Of a stretch of 64,000 nt of DNA, positions 1-8,652 are shown piece after piece. The position numbers and the translations under genes were made by a program. Origin of the DNA: JAAXHH01 sp965248395. Lineage in GTDB: Bacteria > JAAXHH01. The stretch is taken from assembly GCA_965248395.1 (NCBI GenBank), contig OZ252103.1, forward strand, positions 1,426,001 to 1,490,000. Direction: 5' to 3'. Position 1 is the stretch's first letter; every line of letters starts with the position of its first letter. The notes beneath the pieces are model-generated. The model made no database searches, was not told the DNA's origin, and saw only the letters and a program-made list of their open reading frames with translations.

Positions 1-566
1 TAGAGAATCGCCACGCCCGCGCCGGTCAGTCCCTGGGAAAAAACGGCCAGATTTCTGAGATGGAAACGGTAGCCTCCGCCGATCAGCAGCAGGCCGGCCG
101 CACCGCCCATGAGCACGCGCGCCAGTTCATTCAGCCAGTCGTTGTCGAAGGCGTATTTCAGGAAGAAGCCCACGCCGAGTATGAGGGCGAGAGCGCCCAC
201 GCGGTTCAGCAGCTTGCCGCCGATCAGGATTTCCCACTCTTCGCGGCTTCGGGGGCGCAACACGCGGGCAATCCCGGTTGGCCGGGGAACGCGTTCGGTC
301 AGGACAGGAACAGGCGCGGGCTGCAGCGGGGCGGTTTCCGTTTGCTCCTCGCCTGCTTCCGCTTCAAGCGACTGCTCCTCACCGGCCTGATCCCCGCCTC
401 CCGATGCCGGCTCTTCCCTGTCGGGTATCCCGTCCGCCGGGTCCTTCGTTTCTTGGAACTGCCGCCTGATGACTTCCTCGAGGTGCTTTACACGACCCGA
501 AAGCGACAGGTACGTCCCAATGAGAAAAAGAAGCAGAAGTATATTGAGGACGATGAGCAGTTCCAT
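1..566 (-). CDS. DUF2339 domain membrane protein, N-terminal part (runs off the window edge)
   Basis: Reading the minus strand from the ATG at 566 gives 188 codons without a stop up to base 1. The protein starts with a hydrophobic helix (MELLIVLNILLLLFLIGTYL), then an acidic, proline-rich linker, then the segment EEWEILIGGKLLNRVGALAL followed by GVGFFLKYAFDN, which is characteristic of the DUF2339 family of predicted multi-pass membrane proteins. Further helices follow (GGAAGLLLIGGGYRF, QGLTGAGVAIL). The family's function is unknown. The gene diverges from the sugar-catabolism region to its right. The rest of the protein, normally many more helices, lies outside the window. Confidence 0.85.
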   Translation of the reverse strand, partial: MELLIVLNILLLLFLIGTYLSLSGRVKHLEEVIRRQFQETKDPADGIPDREEPASGGGDQAGEEQSLEAEAGEEQTETAPLQPAPVPVLTERVPRPTGIARVLRPRSREEWEILIGGKLLNRVGALALILGVGFFLKYAFDNDWLNELARVLMGGAAGLLLIGGGYRFHLRNLAVFSQGLTGAGVAIL

Positions 567-733
567 GGTATCGCATACTAAGCCCCGCAGAGGGGTCGTG
601 TCAAGGTCGTCTCACGCACAGCGCCGGACTTTGTTCCCCGTGCCGCGTCCGGGTTTGGAGACGACGCGTAAGACTCCGGTACCGGCGCCGCGTACGGGCT
701 CGGAGACGGCATGCACTGTGCCCGTTGGGATCA

Positions 734-762
734 TTGACACGCCCCTGGCTGCCGTCTATATT
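734..762 (+). promoter_or_regulatory. Sigma70-like promoter for the sugar-catabolism run
   Basis: TTGACA at 734-739, a 17-base spacer and TATATT at 757-762 give a near-consensus housekeeping promoter. Transcription would start near 769, leaving a leader of about 75 bases before the ATG at 844. It is the only strong promoter-like site in the 567-843 gap, which otherwise shows no gene. Confidence 0.7.
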
Positions 763-843
763 CCGTTATTCGATTTCAACACCAGATACAAGACACAAGA
801 AACCAGACACGAATCTGAATCCGATTTCAGGGAGGAGTACTCG

Positions 844-1920
844 ATGTCCACGGTCTATCGCGTCGGCATTATCGGGTGTGGCAGCATCTCGCACCTGCAC
901 ATGAAGGGATACCTGGGGGAAGAGCGGTTCAAGGTCGTCGCGCTCGCGGATCCCGTGGCCGAGGCCCGGCAGGATTTCGGCGACCGGTACGGTATCGAAG
1001 GCCGCTATGCCGACGCCCGGGATATGATGGACAAAGAGAGCCTGGACGTCGTAAGCATCTGCACGTGGCACAAGCTTCACGCCCCGATGACCATCGCGGC
1101 CTGCGCCCGCCGGCCCAAGGCCATCCTGTGCGAGAAGCCCATGGCCGTCAACATGGGGGATTGCGACGAGATGATGATCGCCGTCAGGCGGAACGACGTC
1201 AAGCTCGCCATCGCCCACCAGCGGCGGTTCAACCCGGTGTGGACCGACGCCCGCAACCTGATCGCGGAAGGGGCGGTCGGCAAGGTGCGCCACGTGACCT
1301 GCAGCGGAAGCCAGGGCCTGCTCAACGACTGTTCCCACATGTTCGATTTCATGCGCTATGTCCTGGGCGACCCGGCACCCGATTGGGTGATCGGAAATAT
1401 CGAGCGCAAGACCGACCGGTACGAGCGGGATATCCGGATCGAGGACCGCAGTGCGGGTATCGTAGGTTTCGACAACGGGGCCGTTGGCATGCTGCTGCAG
1501 GAACTGCATCCCGAGCGACGCCAGGGCGGGTATGTCTACGGCTCGGACGGCATGATGGACATCAACGAGCAGCGCGTCCTGCTCATCAATTCGAAAACCG
1601 GCGGCTGGGAAGAGCGGCCGTCGACGGGAGAGGACCCGAGCGTCGGGCAGGCCGTGGAACTGGCAGACTGGATCGAAGGTAAATCGGGACACCGCGGAGA
1701 GGCGTCCAACGGCCGGGCCGCCGTGGAGATCATCATGGGCATCTACGAGTCCGCCCGCCTCCACGAGGTCGTCCAGATGCCGGTCCGTACCCACAGTTCG
1801 CCCATCGAGGAGATGATCGATAGCGGGGACCTCCCCGTGGAACGCCCCGGCCGGTACGACATCCGCGCCTTCCTCCTTCGCGGGGAGCAGATGCAGGGCG
1901 AGGAATATGAAAAAGAATGA
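844..1920 (+). CDS. Gfo/Idh/MocA family oxidoreductase
   Basis: The 358-residue protein opens with the Rossmann motif GIIGCGSISHLHMKGY for NAD(P) binding and contains the family's CEKPMAVN motif (EKP lysine) near residue 100. The C-terminal half has the alpha/beta fold typical of sugar or inositol dehydrogenases of this family. The start at 844 is chosen because the reading frame upstream has no homologous sequence and AGGGAGGAG sits just before this ATG. Its end overlaps the next gene by 14 bases, so the two are probably co-translated. The substrate is not evident; the neighbours (aldose dehydrogenase, rhamnose mutarotase) suggest a deoxy-sugar or derived sugar acid. The start of the open frame at 469 was rejected. 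Confidence 0.88.
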   Translation: MSTVYRVGIIGCGSISHLHMKGYLGEERFKVVALADPVAEARQDFGDRYGIEGRYADARDMMDKESLDVVSICTWHKLHAPMTIAACARRPKAILCEKPMAVNMGDCDEMMIAVRRNDVKLAIAHQRRFNPVWTDARNLIAEGAVGKVRHVTCSGSQGLLNDCSHMFDFMRYVLGDPAPDWVIGNIERKTDRYERDIRIEDRSAGIVGFDNGAVGMLLQELHPERRQGGYVYGSDGMMDINEQRVLLINSKTGGWEERPSTGEDPSVGQAVELADWIEGKSGHRGEASNGRAAVEIIMGIYESARLHEVVQMPVRTHSSPIEEMIDSGDLPVERPGRYDIRAFLLRGEQMQGEEYEKE

Positions 1921-2893
1921 CCGGGCGGAAATCGGCCGTACGGGGTTGAAGGTCAGCCGCATGGGACTCGGTGGTGCACCCCTGGCCGGTCTGTACCAGG
2001 GTGTTTCCGATGAACAGGCCCATGAAGTCGTAAACACCTATCTCGACCACGGACCGGGATTCTTCGACACGGCGCCGCTGTACGGCAGCGGCGTGAGCGA
2101 GACCCGGCTGGGCGCGGTGCTTTCGCAGCGCGACCGCGACACCTTCGTGCTCGCCACCAAGGTGGGCCGCCTTCTCGTGCCCGATCCGACCCGGGACCAG
2201 GACGTGTGGTCCGACGATCTCCCGCCCGTCGGCCCGGTATTCGACTACAGCTACGACGGTACGATGCGATCCCTGGAGGAGAGCCTCGAACGTCTCGGGC
2301 TGGACCGGGTGGACATCCTCCACATTCACGATCCCGACAACCACTACGGCGAGGCGCTGAAGGGCAGTTTCCGGGTCCTGGCAAGGCTACGGGACGAAGG
2401 TGTCATCCGGGCCGTCGGCGCCGGCATGAACCAGGCGAAGATGCTGGCCCGTTTCGCCCGGGAGGGAGATTTCGACTGCTTCCTCTGCGCCGGCCGCTAT
2501 ACCCTGGTGGATCACACGGCCCTCAAGCGGCTGCTTCCTCTCTGCGAGGAACGGAAGATCAGTCTCATCATCGGCGGGCCGTACAACAGCGGCATCCTGG
2601 CCCAGGGCTCCGTGGATGGGGCGAAATTCGACTACCGAAAGGCTCCGCCGCAGATCGTGGAACGGGTTCGGCGCATCGAAGAAGTTTGCGGCCGCCACGG
2701 CACACCCCTGAAGGCCGCGGCGCTGCAATTCCCCCTGGCCCATCCGGCGGTGGCCGCCGTCATACCGGGCGCCCGTTCTCCGGAAGAATTGAACGAAAAT
2801 GTAAGGATGTTCGAATTCGAGATTCCCGCGGATTTCTGGATTGAACTGCGCGAGGAAGGACTGATCCCCGACGAGGCGCCGACGCCGGAATGA
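1907..2893 (+). CDS. Aldo/keto reductase, D-threo-aldose (L-fucose) 1-dehydrogenase type
   Basis: This 328-residue TIM-barrel enzyme carries the AKR tetrad: Asp and Tyr in FFDTAPLYGSG, Lys in LATKVGR and His in ILHIHD. The insert after TKVGR and the motif HIHDPDNHYGEAL match the branch that oxidises L-fucose or D-arabinose to the lactone with NAD(P). Expected role: first oxidation step of a deoxy-sugar, producing an aldonolactone for a lactonase such as the amidohydrolase at 6862. It overlaps the upstream dehydrogenase by 14 bases. The subfamily is clear; the exact sugar is inference. Confidence 0.85.
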   Translation: MKKNDRAEIGRTGLKVSRMGLGGAPLAGLYQGVSDEQAHEVVNTYLDHGPGFFDTAPLYGSGVSETRLGAVLSQRDRDTFVLATKVGRLLVPDPTRDQDVWSDDLPPVGPVFDYSYDGTMRSLEESLERLGLDRVDILHIHDPDNHYGEALKGSFRVLARLRDEGVIRAVGAGMNQAKMLARFAREGDFDCFLCAGRYTLVDHTALKRLLPLCEERKISLIIGGPYNSGILAQGSVDGAKFDYRKAPPQIVERVRRIEEVCGRHGTPLKAAALQFPLAHPAVAAVIPGARSPEELNENVRMFEFEIPADFWIELREEGLIPDEAPTPE

Positions 2894-2990
2894 AGCGCGA
2901 CCCACTCAAAAGACCGCTGCATTTCGAAATGGTACCCGGAATCAGGAACATCGATCAACTACAAGTAGTTCCAGACGCAAGGAGACACCA

Positions 2991-3323
2991 ATGGCAGCAT
3001 CCCAACGCTACGGCATGGTCCTCAAGATCCGGCCGGAACGACTCGAGGAATACAAGGAGTACCATGCCGAGATCTGGTCCGGCGTGGCGAAGATGATCAC
3101 GGAATGCAACATCACGAACTACTCCATCTACCTCAAGGACGATTATCTCTTCTCCTATTTCGAATACGTGGGCGACGACTTCGAGGCGGACATGGCGAAA
3201 ATGGCCGCCGACCCCGTCACGCAGCAGTGGTGGGACGTGATGATGCCCATGCAAGATCCGCTGCCGACCCGTCAGGAAGGCGAGTGGTGGGCGGAGATGG
3301 AAGAGGTATTTCACCAGGACTAA
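2991..3323 (+). CDS. rhaM: L-rhamnose mutarotase family protein
   Basis: This 110-residue protein is the usual length for RhaM (DUF718), a dimeric ferredoxin-like fold enzyme that interconverts the alpha and beta anomers of L-rhamnose. RYGMVLKIRPERLEEYKEYH at the N-terminus and the terminal PLP-E-WW-EMEEVFH pattern are family hallmarks; the active-site His/Tyr/Trp positions appear present (EYHAEIW, NYSIYL, QQWW). AAGGAG lies 6 bases before the ATG. The 97-base gap after the aldo/keto reductase is compatible with the same transcript. Mutarotase plus aldose dehydrogenase supports an oxidative deoxy-sugar pathway. Some homologues act on L-fucose. Confidence 0.88.
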   Translation: MAASQRYGMVLKIRPERLEEYKEYHAEIWSGVAKMITECNITNYSIYLKDDYLFSYFEYVGDDFEADMAKMAADPVTQQWWDVMMPMQDPLPTRQEGEWWAEMEEVFHQD

Positions 3324-3337
3324 TCAGGGAATCGGTT

Positions 3338-3365
3338 TTGACCTTACGTCCTGTCACCGTATCTT
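3338..3365 (+). promoter_or_regulatory. Putative promoter upstream of the Ig-like lipoprotein
   Basis: TTGACC at 3338-3343, a 16-base spacer and TATCTT at 3360-3365. It follows directly after the mutarotase stop and lies about 65 bases before the ATG at 3431. The -10 box is imperfect. Confidence 0.4.
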
Positions 3366-3430
3366 TAACGGTATGCAAACATTTGAACCCTCCCCTGAAT
3401 TCTCGAGATTTTACATCCGGAGCCACGATC

Positions 3431-4060
3431 ATGACAAACTTGTCGCGTTCCCTCATGCCGGCCGCACTTTGCGTGTCGGTCTTTCTTCTTGCCGCCTGCG
3501 AACGCACGACCCTCCCCACCGTACCGATTCCACCCGAACAGGATCCAGCCCGGATTGAAATTACCCCTTCTGTGCTGAACCTCACCTCCATTGACCTGAC
3601 CCAGAAACTGTCCGCCGAGGTATTCGACGTGGACGATGAGGTCATATCCGACGCCGTGGTGTCCTGGTCGAGCAGCGACACGGCCGTGGCCGCCGTGTCT
3701 CCGCAGGGAGACGTAGTTGCAAGGAAATTGGGGGTCGCACAGATCACGGCGAGATATAAAGACGTTTCCGCATCGGTGGACGTCACGGTGATCCAGGTCA
3801 TCGGCTCGATCGAAATATTTCCGATCTTCTTTACGCTTTCTGTGGGCTCTGCTACCAATTACCACTCCATCGTCAAAGATCAGACTTTCAGCGTTATACC
3901 AAACGCGGCCGTGGTGTGGACGGTAAGCGATCCTTCCGTAGCCGAAGTCGAGCCCAGACTGGACGGCACGGCGTGGGTTACCGCCATTGGAATCGGCACC
4001 ACGCAGATCACCGTCACATACGGCGACAAGTCCGCTACCGCGACGCTCACTGTGGAATAA
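3431..4060 (+). CDS. Lipoprotein with two bacterial Ig-like (BIG2) domains
   Basis: The 209-residue product begins with a lipoprotein signal: a basic start, hydrophobic core and lipobox LLAAC with the cysteine near residue 22. Two Ig-like units follow, about residues 40-125 and 127-209. Each shows the BIG2 pattern of S/T-S-D-T/P-S-V-A followed by G-x-A-x-I-T/A (WSSSDTAVAAV, VAQITARY; WTVSDPSVAEV, TTQITVTYGDKS). Such domains serve as surface adhesion or spacer modules; no catalytic domain is present. The start at 3431 is chosen because it directly precedes the signal peptide; the longer frame from 3104 is antisense-free shadow of the mutarotase. Confidence 0.8.
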   Translation: MTNLSRSLMPAALCVSVFLLAACERTTLPTVPIPPEQDPARIEITPSVLNLTSIDLTQKLSAEVFDVDDEVISDAVVSWSSSDTAVAAVSPQGDVVARKLGVAQITARYKDVSASVDVTVIQVIGSIEIFPIFFTLSVGSATNYHSIVKDQTFSVIPNAAVVWTVSDPSVAEVEPRLDGTAWVTAIGIGTTQITVTYGDKSATATLTVE

Positions 4061-4135
4061 TCCTGACCAAACCGGGAAAACACAACGCCGTTGTGGCCAT
4101 TGTCTGCATGACTTTAATTTTCAGATTTTCCGATG

Positions 4136-4164
4136 TTGCCATCGTACTCTGAGTCGATTATGTT
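4136..4164 (+). promoter_or_regulatory. Putative promoter for the PhyH dioxygenase gene
   Basis: TTGCCA at 4136-4141, a 17-base spacer and TATGTT at 4159-4164, followed by the AGGAGA ribosome site and ATG at 4211. The spacing is ideal but both boxes deviate from consensus. Confidence 0.45.
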
Positions 4165-4210
4165 TTCTGATCATCCCATCAGAAATCCAAGAACGCATAG
4201 GAGACCGCCC

Positions 4211-5104
4211 ATGGCCCTGACCGACGCGCAACTGGATGAGTTTCACGATCGAGGTCTACTCGTCGTCGAGGACGTGCTGACCGATGCCGACCTCGATCCC
4301 GTGATCGACGCCATGTCCGATTTCATTGACCGGAAAGCACGGGACCTGCAGGCGGAGGGCAAGATCACCGATCTTTATGAGGACGAGCCCTTCCTGACGC
4401 GTTACGCCCGGCTGTTCGCCCAGAGTACGGACATCGGCCGCGGAATGGACATCTACGACCTCAGGGCGAAGCCGGTCTTCGATTTTCTCCGGAACGACAA
4501 CCTGCTCGACGCCGTGGAGTCTTTCCTCGGCCCCGAAATCACGTGCTCGCCCATCCAGCACCTGCGGGGCAAGCCGCCGTCCCGCCTGGACGCCAGTCCG
4601 TCGTACAACGTACCCTGGCACCAGGATTCGGGCGTGAGCTGGGCGGAATCGGACCGGACCCTGGCGCTGACCTGCTGGCTTCCGCTGGTGGATGCCACGG
4701 TGGAACGCGGGTGCCTGGAAGTGATCCCGGACGTGATCAAGACGGGCCATCTTTCCCACGTGTCGGACGGCGGTACTCGAATCAGGACGGACCTCATGCC
4801 CGAGACCGACGCGAAACCGGCGGAAGTACGCAAGGACGGGGTGGTCTTCCTGAGCCAGTATACACCTCACCGTTCCACGCCGAACCTGACGGAGTGGGAC
4901 GTGCGCTGGAGCCTGGACCTGCGGTACGTGGCTTTCGGCGAGCCGACGGGAAGGCCCTTCTTTCCCGATTTCTGCGTGCGCAGCCGCGCCCATCCGGAAC
5001 GGGTCCTGACCGATCACCAGGCCTGGGCGGACAGCTGGGTCGCCGCCCTGGAGGAGCAGAGCCGGAATCCCAGGCAGGCTCACCGAGTTTCGCAGGAGCA
5101 TTGA
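4211..5104 (+). CDS. Phytanoyl-CoA dioxygenase (PhyH) family protein
   Basis: The 297-residue protein is a typical Fe(II)/2-oxoglutarate oxygenase of the PhyH family. The first metal-binding pair is in PWHQDSGV (HxD, about residue 137), followed by the conserved LTCWLPLVDATVERGCLEVIP, and the distal His is in YTPHRSTPNLT with the downstream Arg of the 2-oxoglutarate site (VRWSLDLRY). The N-terminus FHDRGLLVVEDVL is the usual substrate-gating helix of the family. The true substrate cannot be told; members hydroxylate many lipids and small molecules. It sits alone between two promoter-like gaps. Confidence 0.9.
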   Translation: MALTDAQLDEFHDRGLLVVEDVLTDADLDPVIDAMSDFIDRKARDLQAEGKITDLYEDEPFLTRYARLFAQSTDIGRGMDIYDLRAKPVFDFLRNDNLLDAVESFLGPEITCSPIQHLRGKPPSRLDASPSYNVPWHQDSGVSWAESDRTLALTCWLPLVDATVERGCLEVIPDVIKTGHLSHVSDGGTRIRTDLMPETDAKPAEVRKDGVVFLSQYTPHRSTPNLTEWDVRWSLDLRYVAFGEPTGRPFFPDFCVRSRAHPERVLTDHQAWADSWVAALEEQSRNPRQAHRVSQEH

Positions 5105-5205
5105 CCGGATTTACGCAGGGACCAGGATAGCTCCCAGGATGGCCAGAATGATAGAAGTAGAGCAATGATCAGAGAACGGACTACGCGTCCGATTGGAGAC
5201 ACATC

Positions 5206-5427
5206 ATGCTTTGAGGCCTGATTTCAGGCGCCAGGTTCGGCGCCTTACTCGGCAGTCTGATCCTACCCGGTCTGGGTCAGTTGTACCAGGGCCGCAGGAA
5301 TCACGCGATCGTGCACTTCGTCCTCGCCATTGCGATGTGGATCTTCGGCTACGGCTGGATCGTACACTTGTTTTCCGCCATCGAAGCGGCCATGCAGAAA
5401 ACGGACGGCGAGAGTTGCGCTTCATAG
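5206..5427 (+). pseudogene. Small membrane protein ORF with a stop at codon 3
   Basis: A GGAGAC ribosome site precedes the ATG at 5206, but codon 3 is TGA (5212-5214). The frame then stays open to TAG at 5427 and encodes a coherent protein: GALLGSLILPGLGQLYQGRR followed by a transmembrane helix (AIVHFVLAIAMWIFGYGWIVHLF) and a short tail. The PGLGQLYQGR segment is typical of small TM2-like or DUF5683-like membrane proteins. Either the gene is inactivated by a nonsense change, starts at a rare CTG (5218), or the base call is wrong. No protein is predicted with an ordinary start. Confidence 0.5.
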
Positions 5428-5529
5428 GCAGAGGTTCCGCGATAGGCATTGTAGCGTGTCAGGTATTGAAGCATAAGCTCAGATGCAACGTGACACAGTT
5501 TAGCACACCCAACAGTGAGAGGAATATCT

Positions 5530-6396
5530 ATGAGTTTCGGCGGCAATGGATATACGTACGAAGTCCACGAGAACTGGTGGAAGCTTCCCGAAGGCTGGTC
5601 CTTCGGCTGGATAACCGGAGTCGCCTGCGATTCGAAGGACCAGGTGTACGTCTACTCTCGAAGCGAACATCCCTTGATCGTGTTTGACCGGGACGGCCGG
5701 TTCGTCAAGACCATCGGCGACGGCATCCTGAAGGACGCCCACGGCATCTTTATCGACGACGAAGACAATATCTTTCTGGTCGACTGGCTGGATCACTGCG
5801 TCCGCAAGTTCGACCGGGACGGCAACCAGGTCCTGGTAATCGGCACGCCCGGCGTTCCGAGCGGCAACGACGGGGATCCTTTCCGCAAGCCTACGGAAGC
5901 GGTCGTCGCGCCCAACGGCGACATTTACGTGTCCGACGGGTACGACAACGCCCGCGTACACCGATACCACGCCGAAGGGAACCACATCCACTCCTGGGGC
6001 AACTGGGGGGACGGTCCTTCCCAGTTCGCGCTGAGTCATTGCGTCCGCATCGACCGGCACGGCCGGCTGTGGGTGTGCGACCGCGAAAACCAGCGCATCC
6101 AGCTATTCGACCTGGAAGGCAAGTTTATCGAGGAGCGTCACGTTCCCGGCAAACCCGACACCGTCTACTTCGATCCGGTGGAGGATATCGCGTACGTGGC
6201 CGAACTGGAGCAACAGGTGGGTATCTACACCCTGGACGGTGACCTGGTCAGTAGCTGGGGTGGGGGCAGGAGAAGCGACCGGGCCGGTGAGTTCGCCGGC
6301 TGTCCCCACGGCATCTGGATGGACTCACACGGCGATCTCTACGTAGGGGAAGTGCAGGCCGACGCCCGGCTGCAGAAGTTCGTGCGAACAAGCTGA
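5530..6396 (+). CDS. NHL-repeat beta-propeller protein (peptidyl-hydroxyglycine lyase/SMP-30-like)
   Basis: The 288-residue product consists of about six NHL blades; repeated units of the form D-x-x-D-N-I/L-F/Y-V-x-D-x-x-x-x-x-V-x-K/R-F/Y-D are visible (AHGIFIDDEDNIFLVDW, NGDIYVSDGYDNARVHRY, HGRLWVCDRENQRIQLF). No signal peptide is seen, so it is probably cytoplasmic. Members of this group are annotated as peptidyl-alpha-hydroxyglycine alpha-amidating lyase or as SMP-30-like lactonases; the sequence alone does not decide between them. The ATG at 5530 has AGAGGAA upstream and is preferred over 5515. Confidence 0.8.
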   Translation: MSFGGNGYTYEVHENWWKLPEGWSFGWITGVACDSKDQVYVYSRSEHPLIVFDRDGRFVKTIGDGILKDAHGIFIDDEDNIFLVDWLDHCVRKFDRDGNQVLVIGTPGVPSGNDGDPFRKPTEAVVAPNGDIYVSDGYDNARVHRYHAEGNHIHSWGNWGDGPSQFALSHCVRIDRHGRLWVCDRENQRIQLFDLEGKFIEERHVPGKPDTVYFDPVEDIAYVAELEQQVGIYTLDGDLVSSWGGGRRSDRAGEFAGCPHGIWMDSHGDLYVGEVQADARLQKFVRTS

Positions 6397-6416
6397 GATT
6401 TACTTCTTCACTGCCA

Positions 6417-6740
6417 TCAGGGCTTGGGATTACTGAAATCCTTCTCCAGCCCGAGATATCCTTCGACGCGGGATAGTCGAGTGTTCAGGTTCCTCAACTC
6501 CGCCCTGACGGATTCAAATCCCTCCCTCATTTCGTTTCGGATGGAAGCGAATTCCTTCTTCAATTCGGTTCTGACGGCGGCGAGCCCTTCCTTCATTTCT
6601 GCCATGATGGAATCGGACTCTTCCCTCATTTCCTCGCGAAGATCATCGGTGGACTGACCGAAATAGGTCAACAGGCCAATCACGAGTATACCGAAAGCCG
6701 ATACGGCCTGAAGCCCCAGGATCAGGTTTTATCTATCCAT
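6417..6740 (-). pseudogene. Small membrane-anchored coiled-coil protein with an in-frame stop after the ATG
   Basis: The ATG at 6740 is followed at codon 4 by TAA (6729-6731). After that the frame is open to 6417 and gives a hydrophobic helix (LILGLQAVSAFGILVIGLLTYFG) and then charged heptads (DDLREEMREESDSI, ELKKEFASIRNEM, RLSRVEGYLG). The helix aligns with that of the intact relative at 13460-13672 (LIQAVAAVGILVIAVISWIGQST), so the stop lies where the start of the intact copy would be. Expression would need a CTG or GTG start inside the helix. It belongs to the family described at 41132. Confidence 0.6.
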
Positions 6741-6861
6741 GCCAATAATCCTCACTTTCTCCTTGATTAAATCTTCTTCCGCTTCCACATATTAGAGTTC
6801 CGAATTGGCAGTTTGATCTAACTGTCTTACTTTCCCTTGAAGTACACGGCAGAGTGCTTAC

Positions 6862-7692
6862 ATGCGCATCATCGATCCCCACACCCACATCTGGATCAAC
6901 GATCCTGCTTTCCCATGGCCGGCCGAGGAAGAGAACCCCGCCTTAGAGGACCGGACCGCCGAGATGCTGCTCGACCTGATGGACCGGCACGGCGTGGACA
7001 AGACGGTCCTGGTGCAATACATTGGCTACCTTTGGGACAACGCCTATGTGTCTCACGTCCTGCGCAAATACCCGGACCGGTTCGCGGGGGTCTGCCGCGT
7101 TAACCCTGAAGATCCGGATGCGCCGGACCACCTGAGCCACTGGGTCGAAAACCACGGGTTCCAGGGCGTGCGGCTCAGCCCCTCCGCGGGACCGAAAGGA
7201 GATTGGTTCACGGGTTCCCTCATGCCGCCGATCTTCCGTCGTGCCGAGGAGCTGAAGTTACCGCTTCTCATGCTCACGAGGCCCGGCCGCCTGCCGGACC
7301 TGGCAAGACTCCTGGACCGCTTCCCGGATCTCGACGTGGTCGTGGATCACATAGCCGACGCGCGGCCCGACCGGCCGGAGGAAATCCGGACCGTTCTCGA
7401 CCTGGCGCGGTACCCAAACGTCTACGTGAAGATCAGCCATACGTGGTCCATTTCGAATCAGGGCTACCCCTGGTTGGACACCCATGATATGGTCGAGCGG
7501 GTCTACCAGGCCTTCGGAGGGCGCCGCATCATGTGGGGCACCGACTGGCCTGTCTGCCTCCCGAAAGCCGCCTACGGACAGACCCTTTCCGTGGTCCGTG
7601 ACGAAATGCCGTTTATCGCTTCCGAAGACATGGCCCGCGTGCTGGGCGGCACGGCCCTGAATCTGTGGACCTTCGAAGAGACGAAGGCCTGA
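6862..7692 (+). CDS. Amidohydrolase-family (lactonase-like) protein
   Basis: The 276-residue TIM-barrel protein starts with the metal-binding IIDPHTHIW motif of the amidohydrolase-2 group and has the late Asp in MWGTDWPV. A mid-protein His lies in VVDHIAD. The length and motif layout match L-fucono-1,5-lactonase, L-rhamnono-lactonase and related decarboxylases. With an aldose dehydrogenase and mutarotase upstream, hydrolysis of an aldonolactone is the most likely role, but a hydroxycinnamate-type or ACMSD-like decarboxylase cannot be excluded. The 460-base gap before it contains only the broken coiled-coil gene on the other strand. Confidence 0.82.
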   Translation: MRIIDPHTHIWINDPAFPWPAEEENPALEDRTAEMLLDLMDRHGVDKTVLVQYIGYLWDNAYVSHVLRKYPDRFAGVCRVNPEDPDAPDHLSHWVENHGFQGVRLSPSAGPKGDWFTGSLMPPIFRRAEELKLPLLMLTRPGRLPDLARLLDRFPDLDVVVDHIADARPDRPEEIRTVLDLARYPNVYVKISHTWSISNQGYPWLDTHDMVERVYQAFGGRRIMWGTDWPVCLPKAAYGQTLSVVRDEMPFIASEDMARVLGGTALNLWTFEETKA

Positions 7693-7878
7693 AGTGGTTA
7701 ATCGTGCAGGACAGCACCACCGGGAGGCACGCGGGAAGGCCGCCGTGGTGACCTTGCTGACATTTGTCGGAAGGGAGCCGGAAGTCTCGTAGTAAATCGA
7801 CAGAATCTCGTAGAGAACAGACCGAAAATCCAGCAAGTACGAAACAGAAAACCTCCGAAACCACGAAAAGGAGCACCC

Positions 7879-8619
7879 ATGAATGTCCTGATTACCGGCG
7901 CCGCGAGCCGGCTGGGACAGGCCGTCGCCGATGCATTGAAAGACCACCAGCTTCGCCTCATGGATGACTCGCCCGTCGAAGCGCCCGAGGAGGGCGATAC
8001 CTTCGAGGACAGCCTGCTGGACCAGGATGCCGTCTGGCGGGCGGCGCGCGGCATGGACGCCATCGTCCACACGGGCGAACCGCCCCAGGCGCTTCCCGAA
8101 TCCGAGGTGGGCCGCGAGCAGCACCTCCTGGAGCTGGCTACCCGGGGCACCCACCAGCTCTTCAAGGCTGGCGCTGAGGCAGGCGTCAAGCGCTTCGTTT
8201 ACGGCGGCACCCTCGACCTATTCCGATCCTACCCCGACGACGTGTACATCAGCGAGCTGTGGAAGCCGCTGCCAGAACCCGACATGCCCGCCATGTCCCG
8301 CTACCTCGGCGAGCACACCGCGCGGGAATTCGCCCGGGATTACATGATCACCGTCACGGGGCTGCGTCTGGGCAAACTGGTATGCGAGGAGGAGGTGGCC
8401 GGCCAAACGCCCGACCTGCTGTGGCTTGACTACAGGGACGCCGCCCAGGCCTTCCGTCTGGCCATGGAGCGCGACGCCTCGGACCAGGTATGGTGGACGA
8501 GCCGCTACGCCATGTACCACATCTGCGCCGACCTGGAGAATCCCAAGTATCTCATCAACCAGGCCCGCAGGCTGGGCTACGCCCCGGTCCACAACTTCGC
8601 CGCGAACTGGCAGGACTGA
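7879..8619 (+). CDS. NAD-dependent epimerase/dehydratase family protein (atypical)
   Basis: The 246-residue protein has the SDR start NVLITGAASRLGQAVADAL in place of the usual GxxGxxG, and the family's VKRFVYGGTLDLF and MSRYLGEHTAREFA segments, where Tyr of the Y-x-x-x-K motif is present but the Lys position reads H (RYLGEH). That loss suggests altered or no catalysis. AAGGAG lies before the ATG. It is followed after 33 bases by another SDR, so the two form an operon. Function on a nucleotide sugar or sugar acid is inference. Confidence 0.75.
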   Translation: MNVLITGAASRLGQAVADALKDHQLRLMDDSPVEAPEEGDTFEDSLLDQDAVWRAARGMDAIVHTGEPPQALPESEVGREQHLLELATRGTHQLFKAGAEAGVKRFVYGGTLDLFRSYPDDVYISELWKPLPEPDMPAMSRYLGEHTAREFARDYMITVTGLRLGKLVCEEEVAGQTPDLLWLDYRDAAQAFRLAMERDASDQVWWTSRYAMYHICADLENPKYLINQARRLGYAPVHNFAANWQD

Positions 8620-8652
8620 GGAGGTCATGGGAACAGGATTGAGGAGCAACGA

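Noticed and set aside
469..843. N-terminal extension of the first Gfo/Idh/MocA frame
   Set aside because: No homology, and a strong promoter lies inside it; the ATG at 844 has a ribosome site and the Rossmann motif.
3395..3425. CGAGATTTTACA stretch before the Ig-like lipoprotein
   Set aside because: Resembles the first half of the bipartite motif, but CCACGA replaces CCGACT at the right distance, so it was not counted.
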